This document shows, in pieces, positions 53,401 through 63,200 of a stretch of 64,000 nt of DNA. Under the pieces are notes generated by a model. That model searched no databases, was not told the DNA's origin, and was given only the letters and a program-made list of their open reading frames with translations. The number at the start of each line of letters is the position of its first letter. The stretch's first letter is position 1. The position numbers and the translations under genes were made by a program. This DNA comes from Sclerurus mexicanus (Eukaryota; Chordata; Aves; Passeriformes; Furnariidae), in contig VWZF01004871.1 in the NCBI GenBank assembly GCA_013396755.1, positions 893,424 to 957,423 on the forward strand, written 5' to 3'.

Positions 53401-56400
53401 TCTGCTTCAGGTTTCACCCCAGATGATTTAGAGTGAAACAAATCTCTGGTTTGTTTTTGCATGTACTGAATGAGCATGGAATAAGTTAATAATAGATTTA
53501 TATCTTATAAGATCTAACAGATGAGAATTGAACATTGGAAGTTGCATTTTAGTTATTATTAAATGTTCACTTTTTTTTCCTGTCAAAAGCAAAAATAAAA
53601 AAAAAATAATAAAAGGAGAAAGCGTGATTTGCCAAGACATTTTTTGAAAGTAACATAAGGTACATATCAAGATACGATCTTTCTACAGACCTTTCCCTGC
53701 TTTTGGCTGGCCAGCAGCAGCATGCATCACTTGACTTTCTGGAGTATTCTGCAGCGTATGGTAGACAGTCTCCCCTGCATAAAATTCCGCTGCATCGTTC
53801 TTCAAGAATTAAGAATTAAGACAACAAAAAGTTACTATCAGAGTACATTCTCCAAAGAAAAAGAATTGTGGTTAACTAGCTGCCTGAAACCTTCAAAATG
53901 GAACCTTTCATCACCTCATCCGTGGAAGACTCTTCTCAGCCAGGAAAGGATGAAGGGTAGTGTACCAGTAAGGAGCAGCACTAATTTATGTCCAGGGGCA
54001 AGAACTGACCACCAGGGGAGAAACTAAAAGGGAAAACATTGTAACTGCCTCACTCCGGACCTCCAACCCTTCGGATGGAAGCAGAGGAGGAACAGTTTCC
54101 AGAGTTAGTAAAAGACAAGGGCCACCTGGACAGTCGCCCCTACAGACTCTGTAGTTCCTGTGTCATGTTGTCGTAAATCTGCTGGTTGAAAAATTGCTTT
54201 TGTGGAATCTGTTTACCTGAAATTAACTCCCCTGCAATATTCATTGTCCATCACTCCTGAAGGCCACACTCTCAGTGTTTTTAAGAACAAATATGGGCTC
54301 TACAGGCTGAAGCTGAGCTCAAAGCTCAGATAATGCTGGTCTTTCCAGAAATTTCAAAGCAAATGGCTGTTGAAGAAATCTAAGTCATGGTACTTTTTCA
54401 CAGTGGCAGAAGCTATGCTGAGGTTGGAAGTTGTTGCTCTCTGACTGTTCCCAGGTAATAATGCAAAGAAGCCCTTTTCCCTGTTGTACTAGAAGGTTTG
54501 TTTGTTAGTTGTCATGTGACATCATGAACCACAGAAGAGCACCAGAGGCAAACAGTTAAGATGACTCCTAAAAGTATACTATTAATCATGTTTTTCAAAT
54601 ATTTCCCAAGGCAGTTTCATCTGAATCATGTCTGGACAGACCAAATTTCTGATTGTGTTAGCATAAAGACTTGTTTTAGGAAGCACAAATGAGCAACCAA
54701 TTTCCAAGTTATGTCTGACTATTGTTAGCAGTGAGTTGACTCACAATCACATTTCTCCAGCTATACCCTTGTTCCTCCACAGATGGTGCTGCACAGTAAC
54801 TGGGACTTGCTCGGAAGTGGTGGTGATGGTTGATCACAGTCCGGCAATTTTTATAACCTGATAATTAGGAGAAGGGAGCAAAAACCAAGTGAGTAAAGGG
54901 AGAGGAGACGGAAAAAAGCAATTTTTTAAGATAAAATGTCATATTTTTCATAGCATCATGAAATAATTACTACAAAAGGGAGGGACAAACAGATCACTAA
55001 ACACAATGAATTGGTAATTAGAGACTCCTATAATACATGTAGAAAGGAAAAGGGACTGTCATGCAGTTCTGCAGGCATCAATACAATGCAAGTCAGAGTC
55101 TCCAATTGTGAATGAAGCAAAGGAGCATCAAAGCATCTGCAGGGCCTGAAAGAATGACATGGAAGAAACCCAAGAACTTAGGATGTTTTAAAGAAGCAGA
55201 GGAGATCACTGGATTAAAGACACCTGGAAAAAAATTACACACTGCAAGTGGTCAGAGGAAGATCTTGGAGGATATAGGTACATCCATTGCAAGTGGAAAT
55301 GTGGGTGCAGCTGCGGGACATACTGAATAATGCATTGCAAGGGTTTAATACCTCTCTCCTTTGGCCCTAACAACAGATGCAGGCAAGAATATTGCAAGTA
55401 ATTATAGATAGTAAGTCTTTCAGCATGTATAAATTATCAGTGCAGTGGAGCTAAAAATTTGTTAACAACAGCTGAAGGTATGGACCTATTGGTCTTATTT
55501 ACATTTCAGTTTATAATAAAGAATATGTAAATAAACTTCCTTGTATGAAACACATTTCACAAAAAAGACTTTGTTATGGACTCAGAGAGTTTGTTATGCA
55601 GCCTCCTATTTTTCTTTCCTTCCATTTCTGTTTATAAAAACACCAAACAGATTTAAAATGTTATAGTAATTTAACTGCCAAAACCTTGCCAGAACTGGAA
55701 CAATTTACAGCTTTATTGCACTTTAAGTTTTCTAAAGTATAAAACTCTTCAAGCCAAGGAAAATCATTTTCTATTAATTATCCAGACTCGAACTATCATG
55801 CCTCAATAAAAATATTTAAAATTTATATATTATTGTTAGAAAAGGTAAATGTGGAAGTTAATTTCGCCTGCTGGTCTTCTTGCTTTAGAGTCCATTGTTA
55901 TATGAGTTTATTCACAGACCAGCAGAAGTGCATTTTCAAATTAAGGCATTAAAACTGGAAAACGGAAGTTGCAGTATGGTCATAGATCCTCTGATTATAG
56001 GAAATCTGATCTGGGGTAGTACTGGGGGGCAGGTAGAGAGGGCCAGTCGAACAGTTTCCCTGTGGTGTGACCTGGAAGATACTCACTAGACTGGGCAGTA
56101 CTACTGGAGGGGTGGAAATCCTCCAAATATTCTTCCTCCATTTCATCCTCCCAAAACATCCCTCTGCTCTCCATTAATCCACTTCTGGGAAATTACTCTC
56201 CCACCTATATGTTTCCTGTAAAAATACGAAGTGGTAAATGAAGTGGAATGAGGGTCTTTTTTTACCTGGTGAATACTGCATTTCTCTGTCAGAGTGCTGC
56301 TGCAGGACTTCTAGTGCATCTTCAAAAGCCTGGCCCAGGACGTCTTGATCAGGAAAACTCTGCAAGAACATTTTTTTGTCAGGAACCAGAAAAGACCAGG

Positions 56401-56981
56401 CTGGTTCTTTCTACATTGTCAATCAGCCATTCCCAAATAAATACAGGGATTGTATAGAATACGCATCCTCCTGGAACAGACGGCACTGAGGCATTACCAT
56501 ATTCTATTACTGTTATAAGAAAGTTGTCACTCCTTTGAGAAGTGGGTTTGAGGTCAGTGAGACAACTCACACGGGTGACATTACTCACTTGGCCTAATGT
56601 TTCAAGGTTAATGTCCTTAATTTGCAACAGAAGTTTACATAAAGGGTGTTACTGGTGCTGGAGAGTTTTATAGTCTGTCACACAGAAGTGTATGTATCAC
56701 TTGTGCAACATGATTTATGAAGCCAAAGTCATCATTCAATAACGTTGACATGACAAAAATTATTACATATAATTTCTGAAGCACTTATGCAGAGAAAATG
56801 CTACACCATGCCAGTACAGAAAACCAAGTCTGGATTTTCAGAAAACTGTTTATCATAATTTTAGAACACCTTGCTCTAAAAAGCTGAAAAATCCCCCCAA
56901 AACTGAGTTTGACTAAGAGTCTTCCGTAGAGTCTTTGAAATGCAATAATAACAGAGAATAAAGGTATTCTAGACTTACCAT
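50023..56981 (-). CDS. SPIC: SPIC gene: SPI-C ETS-family transcription factor (five coding exons, complete)
   Basis: Joining exons 56981-56979, 56359-56266, 54857-54745, 53799-53691 and 50450-50023 on the minus strand gives an uninterrupted frame of 248 codons plus stop, the same length as human SPIC from memory. Phases are 0, 1, 0, 1, and every intron is GT-AG. The product has an acidic N-terminal part (LGQAFEDALEVLQQHS) and an ETS DNA-binding domain at about residues 111-194, with a recognition helix at about 164-178 (MTYQKMARALRNYGR). A Tyr/Asn-rich tail follows. SPIC is a nuclear factor of the PU.1/SPI-B subfamily that binds GGAA 'PU box' sites; in mammals it acts in splenic red-pulp macrophages, where it promotes iron recycling, and in B cells. 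MYBPC1 follows on the same strand about 34 kb downstream, as in human. Close matches in every exon distinguish it from SPI1 and SPIB. Confidence 0.93.
51715..51785 (+). mobile_element. Degraded CR1 3' terminus
   Basis: The plus strand reads GATGACTTCTTAAGTCCCCTCCAACTTTAATTATCCTATAAACCTATGG around 51737-51785. This follows the CR1 ending GATGATCTCTAAAGGTCCCTTCCAACC..ATTCTATGATTCTATG with many substitutions. It is short and old, so the call is moderate. Confidence 0.5.
52642..52670 (+). repeat. AT-rich simple repeat (TAAATAAT-like units)
   Basis: Imperfect repeats of AATAATTAA/ATAATTAAATAAT in SPIC intron 4. It is low-complexity sequence with no evident function. Confidence 0.8.
52715..52736 (+). 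repeat. Short GAAATAG tandem repeat
   Basis: Three consecutive copies of GAAATAG, the last one degenerate (GAAATGA), lie in SPIC intron 4 about 50 bases from the AT-rich repeat. Confidence 0.8.
52932..52951 (+). repeat. (TAG)n triplet repeat, imperfect
   Basis: About six TAG/TAA triplets (GGTAGTAATAGTAGTAGTAG) lie in SPIC intron 4. It is a simple repeat. Confidence 0.8.
53154..53170 (+). repeat. A17 homopolymer
   Basis: Seventeen consecutive A residues in SPIC intron 4; on the transcript strand it is a T run. It is too far from the exon 5 acceptor to be its pyrimidine tract. Confidence 0.9.
53691..53799 (-). CDS. SPIC: SPIC exon 4
   Basis: A 109-base exon of 36 codons plus one base. It starts after the acceptor TTAATTCTTGAAG and ends at AAAG before GTCTGT. 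It encodes residues 71-106 (NDAAEFYAGETVYH... ...PKAGKG), aligning without gaps to the human SPIC segment that starts NSAADFYFEGN and ends GGKG. This is the linker between the acidic N-terminal part and the ETS domain and is only moderately conserved. Phase and length agree exactly with both neighbouring exons, which is the strongest support. Confidence 0.92.
53800..54744 (-). other. SPIC: SPIC intron 3
   Basis: A 945-base intron with donor ATT/GTGAGT and acceptor CTTGAAG preceded by a T-rich stretch. A 101-codon plus-strand frame (53722-54027) overlaps it and exon 4 in antisense; it has no recognisable product and is regarded as chance. I see nothing else. Confidence 0.8.
54745..54857 (-). 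CDS. SPIC: SPIC exon 3
   Basis: A 113-base exon following the acceptor CTAATTATCAG. Its first two bases complete Gly33, and it then encodes residues 34-70, beginning YKNCRTVINHHHHF and ending YSWRNVI before a GTGAGT donor. It aligns to the human SPIC stretch that begins YRNYLALINHRPH and ends YNWRTVI, with the same length. A run of four His residues stands where human has His-Arg-Pro-His. The exon has no known fold. The conserved Trp-Arg near its end and the matching phases make the identification secure despite modest similarity. Confidence 0.92.
54858..56265 (-). other. SPIC: SPIC intron 2
   Basis: A 1408-base intron with donor CCAG/GTAAAA and acceptor TTATCAG. It includes AT-rich sequence at 55400-55870. 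Two small antisense frames (55112-55330 and 55895-56089) have no recognisable product. No repeat was recognised. Confidence 0.8.
56266..56359 (-). CDS. SPIC: SPIC exon 2
   Basis: A 94-base exon (31 codons plus one base) following the acceptor TTCTTGCAG. It encodes SFPDQDVLGQAFEDALEVLQ and on to QYSP, matching human SPIC from the QD-K-LGQAFEDAFEVLRQHS block to QYSP. The frame is also open a little upstream and includes an ATG at 56371-56369 within the intron-like sequence just before the acceptor. Translation from that ATG would add four residues (MFLQ) instead of the single Met supplied by the upstream exon. I prefer the spliced version because it reproduces the human N-terminal length exactly; the internal ATG is the alternative, and the pyrimidine tract before this acceptor is weak. 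Confidence 0.9.
56360..56978 (-). other. SPIC: SPIC intron 1
   Basis: A 619-base intron between the ATG exon and exon 2, with a strong GTAAGT donor at 56978-56973 and a TTCTTGCAG acceptor. If the alternative ATG at 56371 is used, this stretch would instead be 5' flank or leader. An antisense and several sense short frames here have no support. Confidence 0.6.
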
Positions 56982-57005
56982 TATTTAGGTATCCAAACTT
57001 GAATC
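56979..57005 (-). CDS. SPIC: SPIC exon 1: leader end and initiator ATG as the last codon
   Basis: On the minus strand, AAATAATG is followed directly by a consensus GTAAGT donor (56978-56973), so the exon's last three bases are the start codon at 56981-56979, with A at -3. Splicing in phase 0 to exon 2 gives M-SFPDQDVLGQ, which lines up residue for residue with the human start M-TCVEQDKLGQ. An acceptor-like TTATTTTAAACAG ends at 57006, so this could be an internal exon of only 27 bases with a further untranslated exon upstream; otherwise the leader simply extends further 5'. Only the three bases 56979-56981 are coding. The match of phase, donor and length is persuasive but unproven. Confidence 0.62.
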
Positions 57006-59650
57006 CTGTTTAAAATAAACAATATTTTTAACATTCTATTTTTCAAAATAAAAAATAATTGTCTCAATATAAATAAAACCAACTAATGAAACAACTCAGT
57101 ATTATTTCCAATTATAAGGTAAAATATTTTTAATAACACAGATAAAAGAGATTTATTATTAGAAGCTGGCATTTAAATTAAATACTTATGATATATTTTG
57201 ATTTTTTAAACTTCATAGTATTTTTGTTACTAATATTCCAGTTTTATTAATGCTGTGACTTTTAAACTACTATCCACACAATTTAAATACGTTTTTAAAG
57301 TCATTATGAAGTGAAAATGTGTTATTGTTGACATTAAGTCCTAGTTAGCATAACTACTAATTTCCCAAAGAAAATACTGACCTGCACTAAATACAAATGT
57401 TTAAGTCCCTTTGGTTCACAGCCAGTTGAAACAAGCTTAGGGGTTTTTTCCCAATGCAGACTAGCATCTGACTGTATACAAACACACATAAACACTCAGA
57501 CTAATTGTGAGTTCCAGAAGCAAATTTGATTATTTAATACAGTGTAAATAGGCACATTTTCATCCAGTTTAACATGGGTTATACTTTATATGCAACATTA
57601 CTCAGAAACATATCCCTAGTACCTCTTTCTTTATTTATATTTATTACAGAAAACAATAATCAGGTTTTGTTGCCTTGCGGGTTTTTCCCTGTTTTAATTT
57701 ACACTATTATTATTTCAAAATTTTAAATATAATAATCAGTATATCAGTATTTTACTCATTAAATATTTGATTATTTTGTGTTATGTTTTTAAAATACAAA
57801 GGAGAGACAGGATACATAAATATTGCTAAGGAAGAGTTTTATCCAAGATTAACCATGAATGTTCTATTGTGGCAATTATTCCTCAGGTAAGTATGTTGCA
57901 GTGTACTGTCAAAATGTGCAAAAGTTTTTTAAAATCTTGATGACCAAGCGTATATGGTGAAATCCTAATGATCCAGTAAATTGACCTCACTGAAATTGAT
58001 GGGATTTTTCTCTTTTACTTCAGTGCAACAAGTATTTCAATGAACTGATCTAATTTTATTCTATAACCAGAATGGACCACATTAATCATTTAGCTGCAAT
58101 GGTGGCCACAGATTCTTGGGGTATAGGGCTATAGAAATTAAAGACATAAATCTGCTTTGTAAAGACCCCCACATAGTTTCTCCATAATCTTCAGTAATTC
58201 ACTTTCCTGAAATCAATTTTGTCTAACTCAGACTCCAAAATGAGTAGACATAACATCTACAGTCACTGCAAATGCTTTTCAAACTAATGTACAAGTATTG
58301 GGAAGCTACTGCTGAATGGTCATACCACTTACACCACTGAATTAATACCAAAAAAGTCACACCTTAGAAAAAATTTTGGACACTTACCTAAAATTTCAGC
58401 TCTGCACACAAGACAAGAATCTGTCTGGTTTAGTAAATAAATGAACGACTGAGTTCCCACAGCAATGGGCTGGCAAAGGGGATGCATTAAATAGCTGATT
58501 TTAGGGAAGTGTTTTTGCTAGGGATTTTTTTGAGAGTATAGGTATAGTAAACTGCTAGCTTGGTCCTTCATTCTGCTCAAAAGAGAGTGATTTATACTGA
58601 TACAAACAAAATTAGATGTTTTAACTGTTGTCCAAAACAGGCAGTTTTTAAGCACTGGGAGAGATTCCTTTCGGCTTATGGTACCTCCTGACAAATTTGT
58701 ATGGTGAATCTGGGGCATCCCTCATCTGTCCCATGTAGACCGCAGCAGACTTAGAGGATTTATCTGAACCTCCTTGTTAGCTCAGTGTAAGAAGTAGACC
58801 AAACTAGTCCTCCAAATAAGAGTTTGAAGGAATTTCAGAATTCCTCTTCCAAGCTCATATTTGAAGCCCAAGCCCAGATCTAAAGCATTGAGTAAAGAAT
58901 GCAGTAAAGATTCAGGCAAGCTATAGTTGCTGATTTGCCAAACACTTTCTGAGCGGCTCCAAGACACAACGTTGCATCCTACGGAAAGAGAACTCTGTGT
59001 TTTTCAGTACAAAACTTCTACTTCTGATATAATCTAATCTGTGCCATAGCTCTTTCCAGCCAAGTCTTTCAGAGGCACATTTTGCACAATTTCCTCAGCA
59101 TTTGCCACAAAACTGCTGTAAGATAGTAATTATCTCTTACATTATTTATCTATACTCCCTCAACCAAGAACCTTGCCAAGAACTAGCCTGGTTATGAAAA
59201 CTCAGTGAAAGCAATTTGAAGCCAATGTTAGCATCAGCTAAACTGCTGGCTTCAGATGCAAGCTGCCTCTTCAAAATTTGCACCACAAAGTTTCCGAATT
59301 TATTTTTTTTTTTTACTTTACTTTGCAACATGGAAAAACATAGATTTCATGATTCAGTTCTTTCCTGAAGTAGAAATATCTATTTGATTTTAAATTATGA
59401 ATGGGCTTCAAGATTCCTCCTAGGTTTCTTCAGGAAAAATTATGTCCAAATAGGCCTTCTGATGATGCAATCTGACCTGCCTGCTTCTACATCTCTACCC
59501 AAGGCTGGGCAATTAATGTTCTGGCCTCCTCTGTTCCTCACTCATCCTGGTCATGAAACTGCAGGGGTGGCCCTTGTGGAGGAGGGAGGTCAGAGCTGTC
59601 TTGTGCTGGTCACAACCAATTCCTGCTGGCTCTGCAATGGACCCACCACC
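57006..59650. other. AT-rich region upstream of SPIC
   Basis: This region is very AT-rich, especially 57000-57800. I saw no TATA or CpG-island promoter that I could place with confidence. The SPIC transcription start should lie somewhere in or beyond it. The short frames on both strands have no recognisable product. I see nothing else. Confidence 0.5.
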
Positions 59651-59699
59651 TGTCAAAGCAGAGCCCACCAGCCACATGCGTGCTGCCTCTATGAAAACA

Positions 59700-60240
59700 C
59701 ACTGAAGAAAGGGCAGAAAATGGGGAGGAGACAAACCTGTGAGGGAACAGGAGAGGGATCAAGGAGGGAACAAGGGAATTGCTTGATAAGGACAGAAACA
59801 AGGGAATGAGGGAATAACAAGGCCATAGGAGTTGGAGATGTTCCATAACTGAGCAGCCAAAACCCCAAAGAGACTGTGGCCCACAGAAAGACCACACTGG
59901 TGTAGGAAAAACTAGTAAGAAGGAAGCAGCAGTGGAACAAAAGGGTGAGAAACAAGGAAAGGCAGAGAAAAACCACTACATCTTGACCCCAACCCCCTGT
60001 GCCGCTCATTGCCTCACCAAAGGAACTGAGTATATGGAGATAACAAGAGGGGAGGAGATGTGTCTGGAGCGCAGTTGAGCCTGGGAAAGGGGAAGGAAAG
60101 ATGTTTTAATTCTTGTCTTCTTTGCTTCCCAATACCTGAATCAGCAAATAAATATACTATAGCAATAAGTTAAGTTAAATTCCCGAAGTGTGTGTGTGGC
60201 TGCTGGTTGGGTGGAGTAAAAGAGTAAAGGTCAACACCAA
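59700..60240 (+). mobile_element. Probable avian ERVL-type LTR fragment
   Basis: A purine-rich stretch (AGGGAACAGGAGAGGGATC..., ACAGAAACAAGGGAATG) is followed near 60108-60190 by TTTTAATTCTTGTCTTC, CAGCAAATAAATATAC with an AATAAA signal, and TTAAGTTAAATTCCCGAAGTGTG. That order resembles the R/U5 part of ERVL-type LTRs common in bird genomes. No internal retroviral coding sequence is visible beside it, so it would be a solitary LTR fragment. Ends and target-site duplications were not determined. It accounts for most of the 141-codon plus-strand frame at 59384-59809 and its antisense frames, none of which resembles a known protein. Confidence 0.42.
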
Positions 60241-63200
60241 TAAAACGATCCATCTTCCTAAATCAAACTACTTGATCTGAAAGTTCTCATTTCAAACGAG
60301 AGGCTACACTGTAAGGCAGGTCAGCAAAAGTTTGTTTTCAGAGGAAATGGGAAGGTGCTATACACAGCACAAACACACAAGAACAAATACAAGTGCTGTC
60401 TCATGGGGCAGTTTTAAACTCTGTAACCCAATTGTACATTGAATCTTTGGCCCACCACAAACTTAGAGCAAGAGCTCAGCCTCCCTGGGAAGCCTGTAAG
60501 GGTTCAGAAGAGGCAGAGAGAGGTACAGCTGAGGACTGAGTGCCAGCAAACACTGACTGCTCACTCCTCAGCAAATCACAGCACAGTCAAGGCTGGCAAG
60601 CACAATGACCTCTACTGAGAAATGCTATTACGGAAGAAATCTTGCTTTGATTTTTGCACTGGATGGGAAGATGGATTCCAGATACAAGCCGGAGAAAGAG
60701 AATTTATGGTTCACATATTAATGTCTCAAGCAATTGATGTGCCTGATAATAAAATCTGAATATCAGTTAGAAACCACAACAATGAGCTCTTCTCCTTCCT
60801 CCATGTTTTAAAAATAAACAGCAGAATGTTTTTTTATGTTTCAGAACTTACTTCCATCCTTGCCTGGAACTAAAAGCTAGCTCATACTAATGGTAAAATA
60901 GAAGCATTTTCACCTCTGAATAAAAACCAGAACTAAATAATGTATTACAGCACTTGTCAGAGAGCTTGAGAAAGTATAAAAACTCTTGCATGAGGCAGTG
61001 TTCAAATGTAGAATAAAAACCAGTCTCTTTCTTCCTAAAGGAATATAAAACTTGGAATGGCAAGTTTTCTCACCAGGCATTTGTAGATTTCTCAGGTTTT
61101 TTTGAACATCAGGCAATTTATAACTGCCCAACTAGCACAAATAGACCCCTAACAATAGAAGGCACTTCATAGAAAAAAAAAAAATGGTTGTAGAAATTGT
61201 TCTGTCATGGGGAGTCTTTTGCCCACACATAACAGACTGCCTACCAGCTCAAGAATCTCCAGAAATCAGAAAATGCTGAATGTGACAGCCACAGAGAACT
61301 TCCGTGTTTATATACTTGTTCTGGCCCTTGTCAGATGCCTTTACCACTCCTTGTCTGGCCATGCAGCTCTGTAATAATAATCTTTGTCATGAATCCTCAT
61401 GGGTGTAGATTCACAACAATTACACAGCCCCAGGTGCTTTGTCCCTGGAAGTGGAAAGGTTGAGAGGTCACATGCCTGTGCTCACCTCCTGAGTCTAACC
61501 ATGTTGCTCAGCGAACTTCCAAATCTCTGCCATAATGCTGCTTCTTCTCTGCTCCATTCAAGGTTCAAAGGAAACTGCAAAGTTTCTTGCAGCAAGGATG
61601 CAGCTTTTTCTCTGTGCGGGAAGAACAGGAATCAACACATGGAGAGCTCCTTTCTTTTACTTGCAATGTGCACTGACAATCCAGGCTTGTGTGTCTCACA
61701 GTGAATCAGTCTGCAGTCTGAACTTCAAATCAGTGGGCTCAGAAAATCCCTGAATTCACATTCCCAGGCCCAGAATATGAAGAAAACTCCCCATAAAAAA
61801 ACCACTCAAAACAATCAAAACCGAACCACCAAACAAAAACACAAAGGAAACAGATGCAGCTTAGTACTAGCCTAAGTATTATGTTTACCATGATTTTGGT
61901 CAGATAATTTAGTGTAGAATATATATACAAAAAACAAAACAAACAAACTGAAAGGGAACAAAAGCAAACAACCTCAATTCTGGCACCATATCATATAGGC
62001 AAATCAGATTATGGAATTGGGTCTAATGATTCCATTTGTTGGAAGGGTTTAGTCTATACATTTCAACAAACATGGTCATTTATTCAAATACTAGAAGATG
62101 AGAACCATAAGCTCAAATGCTTCATTTGCTCTACAAATCATTCTACAAAAGGCAAACTCTATCCAGGTCAAAATATAGACTTTTGTTGTGATTGGTGTAG
62201 ATACAATATCAGTTCCTTAGCTGTTGGAAATTGGTATAGAGCCAGCAAAGCCAAAGGATCAGTGATTTCTGCAAACACAGGTTCTGGCTCATAGCTGACA
62301 CCGGTATTATTTTCACTACAATAAGGGGACACTTACTGTGCCAGCACTAATGTTATACATTCTTCCCTGAATTTATGATTTGTTTTAATTCTTTGTCTAC
62401 CTTATAAAGCACTACAGTTGAAAAGTGTGGCATTTTTGCATTTTAAATCTTCTAAGAGCTCTTTATAGTTATTTACAGGGCATCATTTTTAAAAGAGCTT
62501 TGTCCAACCATTATCTCTAACTACATTTATGTATGAAGCTTTTTATCCCTTGAAAGAAAAAAATATATTGAAAATATTTTATAAATTGAATTTTAAGCCT
62601 AGAATGAGAGATTATCTCAATCAGATTAATTTCCTTACCTCTAAATATGAAACATTTGCATATCACATTGGGATTCCCATCTCAATGTGGAATTCCACAT
62701 TATGATCCAATCTTAAAGGTTTATTTGGCTAACATTACAGCCATCAAATAATTACAGTCATAAAATTATATATTTTGATAAATCATTGCAGAGGTTAGGT
62801 CTAAGCATGGAATTGACTTTTCTAGGGCCTAAAAAGAGAAGGCTGAAGCTGCATAAGTGGGCAGATCAGCTCTTCAATGGAAAACCCACATCTAAAGCCC
62901 CCATTTTACAACTAGACCCAGTATATTTGTCCAGTTGCTCATGTCAGCAAGGCTTCTCAGGAAGCTTCTTCTTTGACTCCATACAACCAAAGGAAGTGAA
63001 TTTCTGCTGGGAAGCCCCACTGAGATAGAAAACCAGAAACCACAACAGAAGCACAAGGAACTAATAACAAAAAGTGCATTGGAAAAAAACCAAGAACCAC
63101 CCCCAACTAAAAGAAGACTCTAAAGTGAAATATGAAGTAATTATTTTTATTAATTTACGAGTATAATGAGTACTCTCTCAAATATTAGGATAAATAAAAC

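Larger units (their letters stand above)
50451..53690 (-). other. SPIC: SPIC intron 4
   Basis: A 3240-base intron with donor AAAG/GTCTGT (somewhat weak, at 53690) and acceptor TTTATAG. It contains a degraded CR1 3' end (about 51715-51785), an AT-rich low-complexity stretch (52642-52670), a short GAAATAG repeat (52715-52736), a TAG-triplet run (52932-52951) and an A17 tract (53154-53170). I see nothing else in it. Confidence 0.8.

Noticed and set aside
54735..54746. TGACTCA motif considered as an AP-1/BACH-type site in SPIC (mammalian Spic is derepressed by heme through BACH1)
   Set aside because: It coincides with the exon 3 donor site (GTGAGT), lacks the flanking GC of a MARE, and a single 7-mer match is uninformative.
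59384..59809. 141-codon plus-strand open frame with overlapping antisense frames of 73-106 codons
   Set aside because: The composition is purine-rich and much of it overlaps an LTR-like block. No known protein resemblance, no splice context, and the antisense frames are simply its pyrimidine-rich complement.
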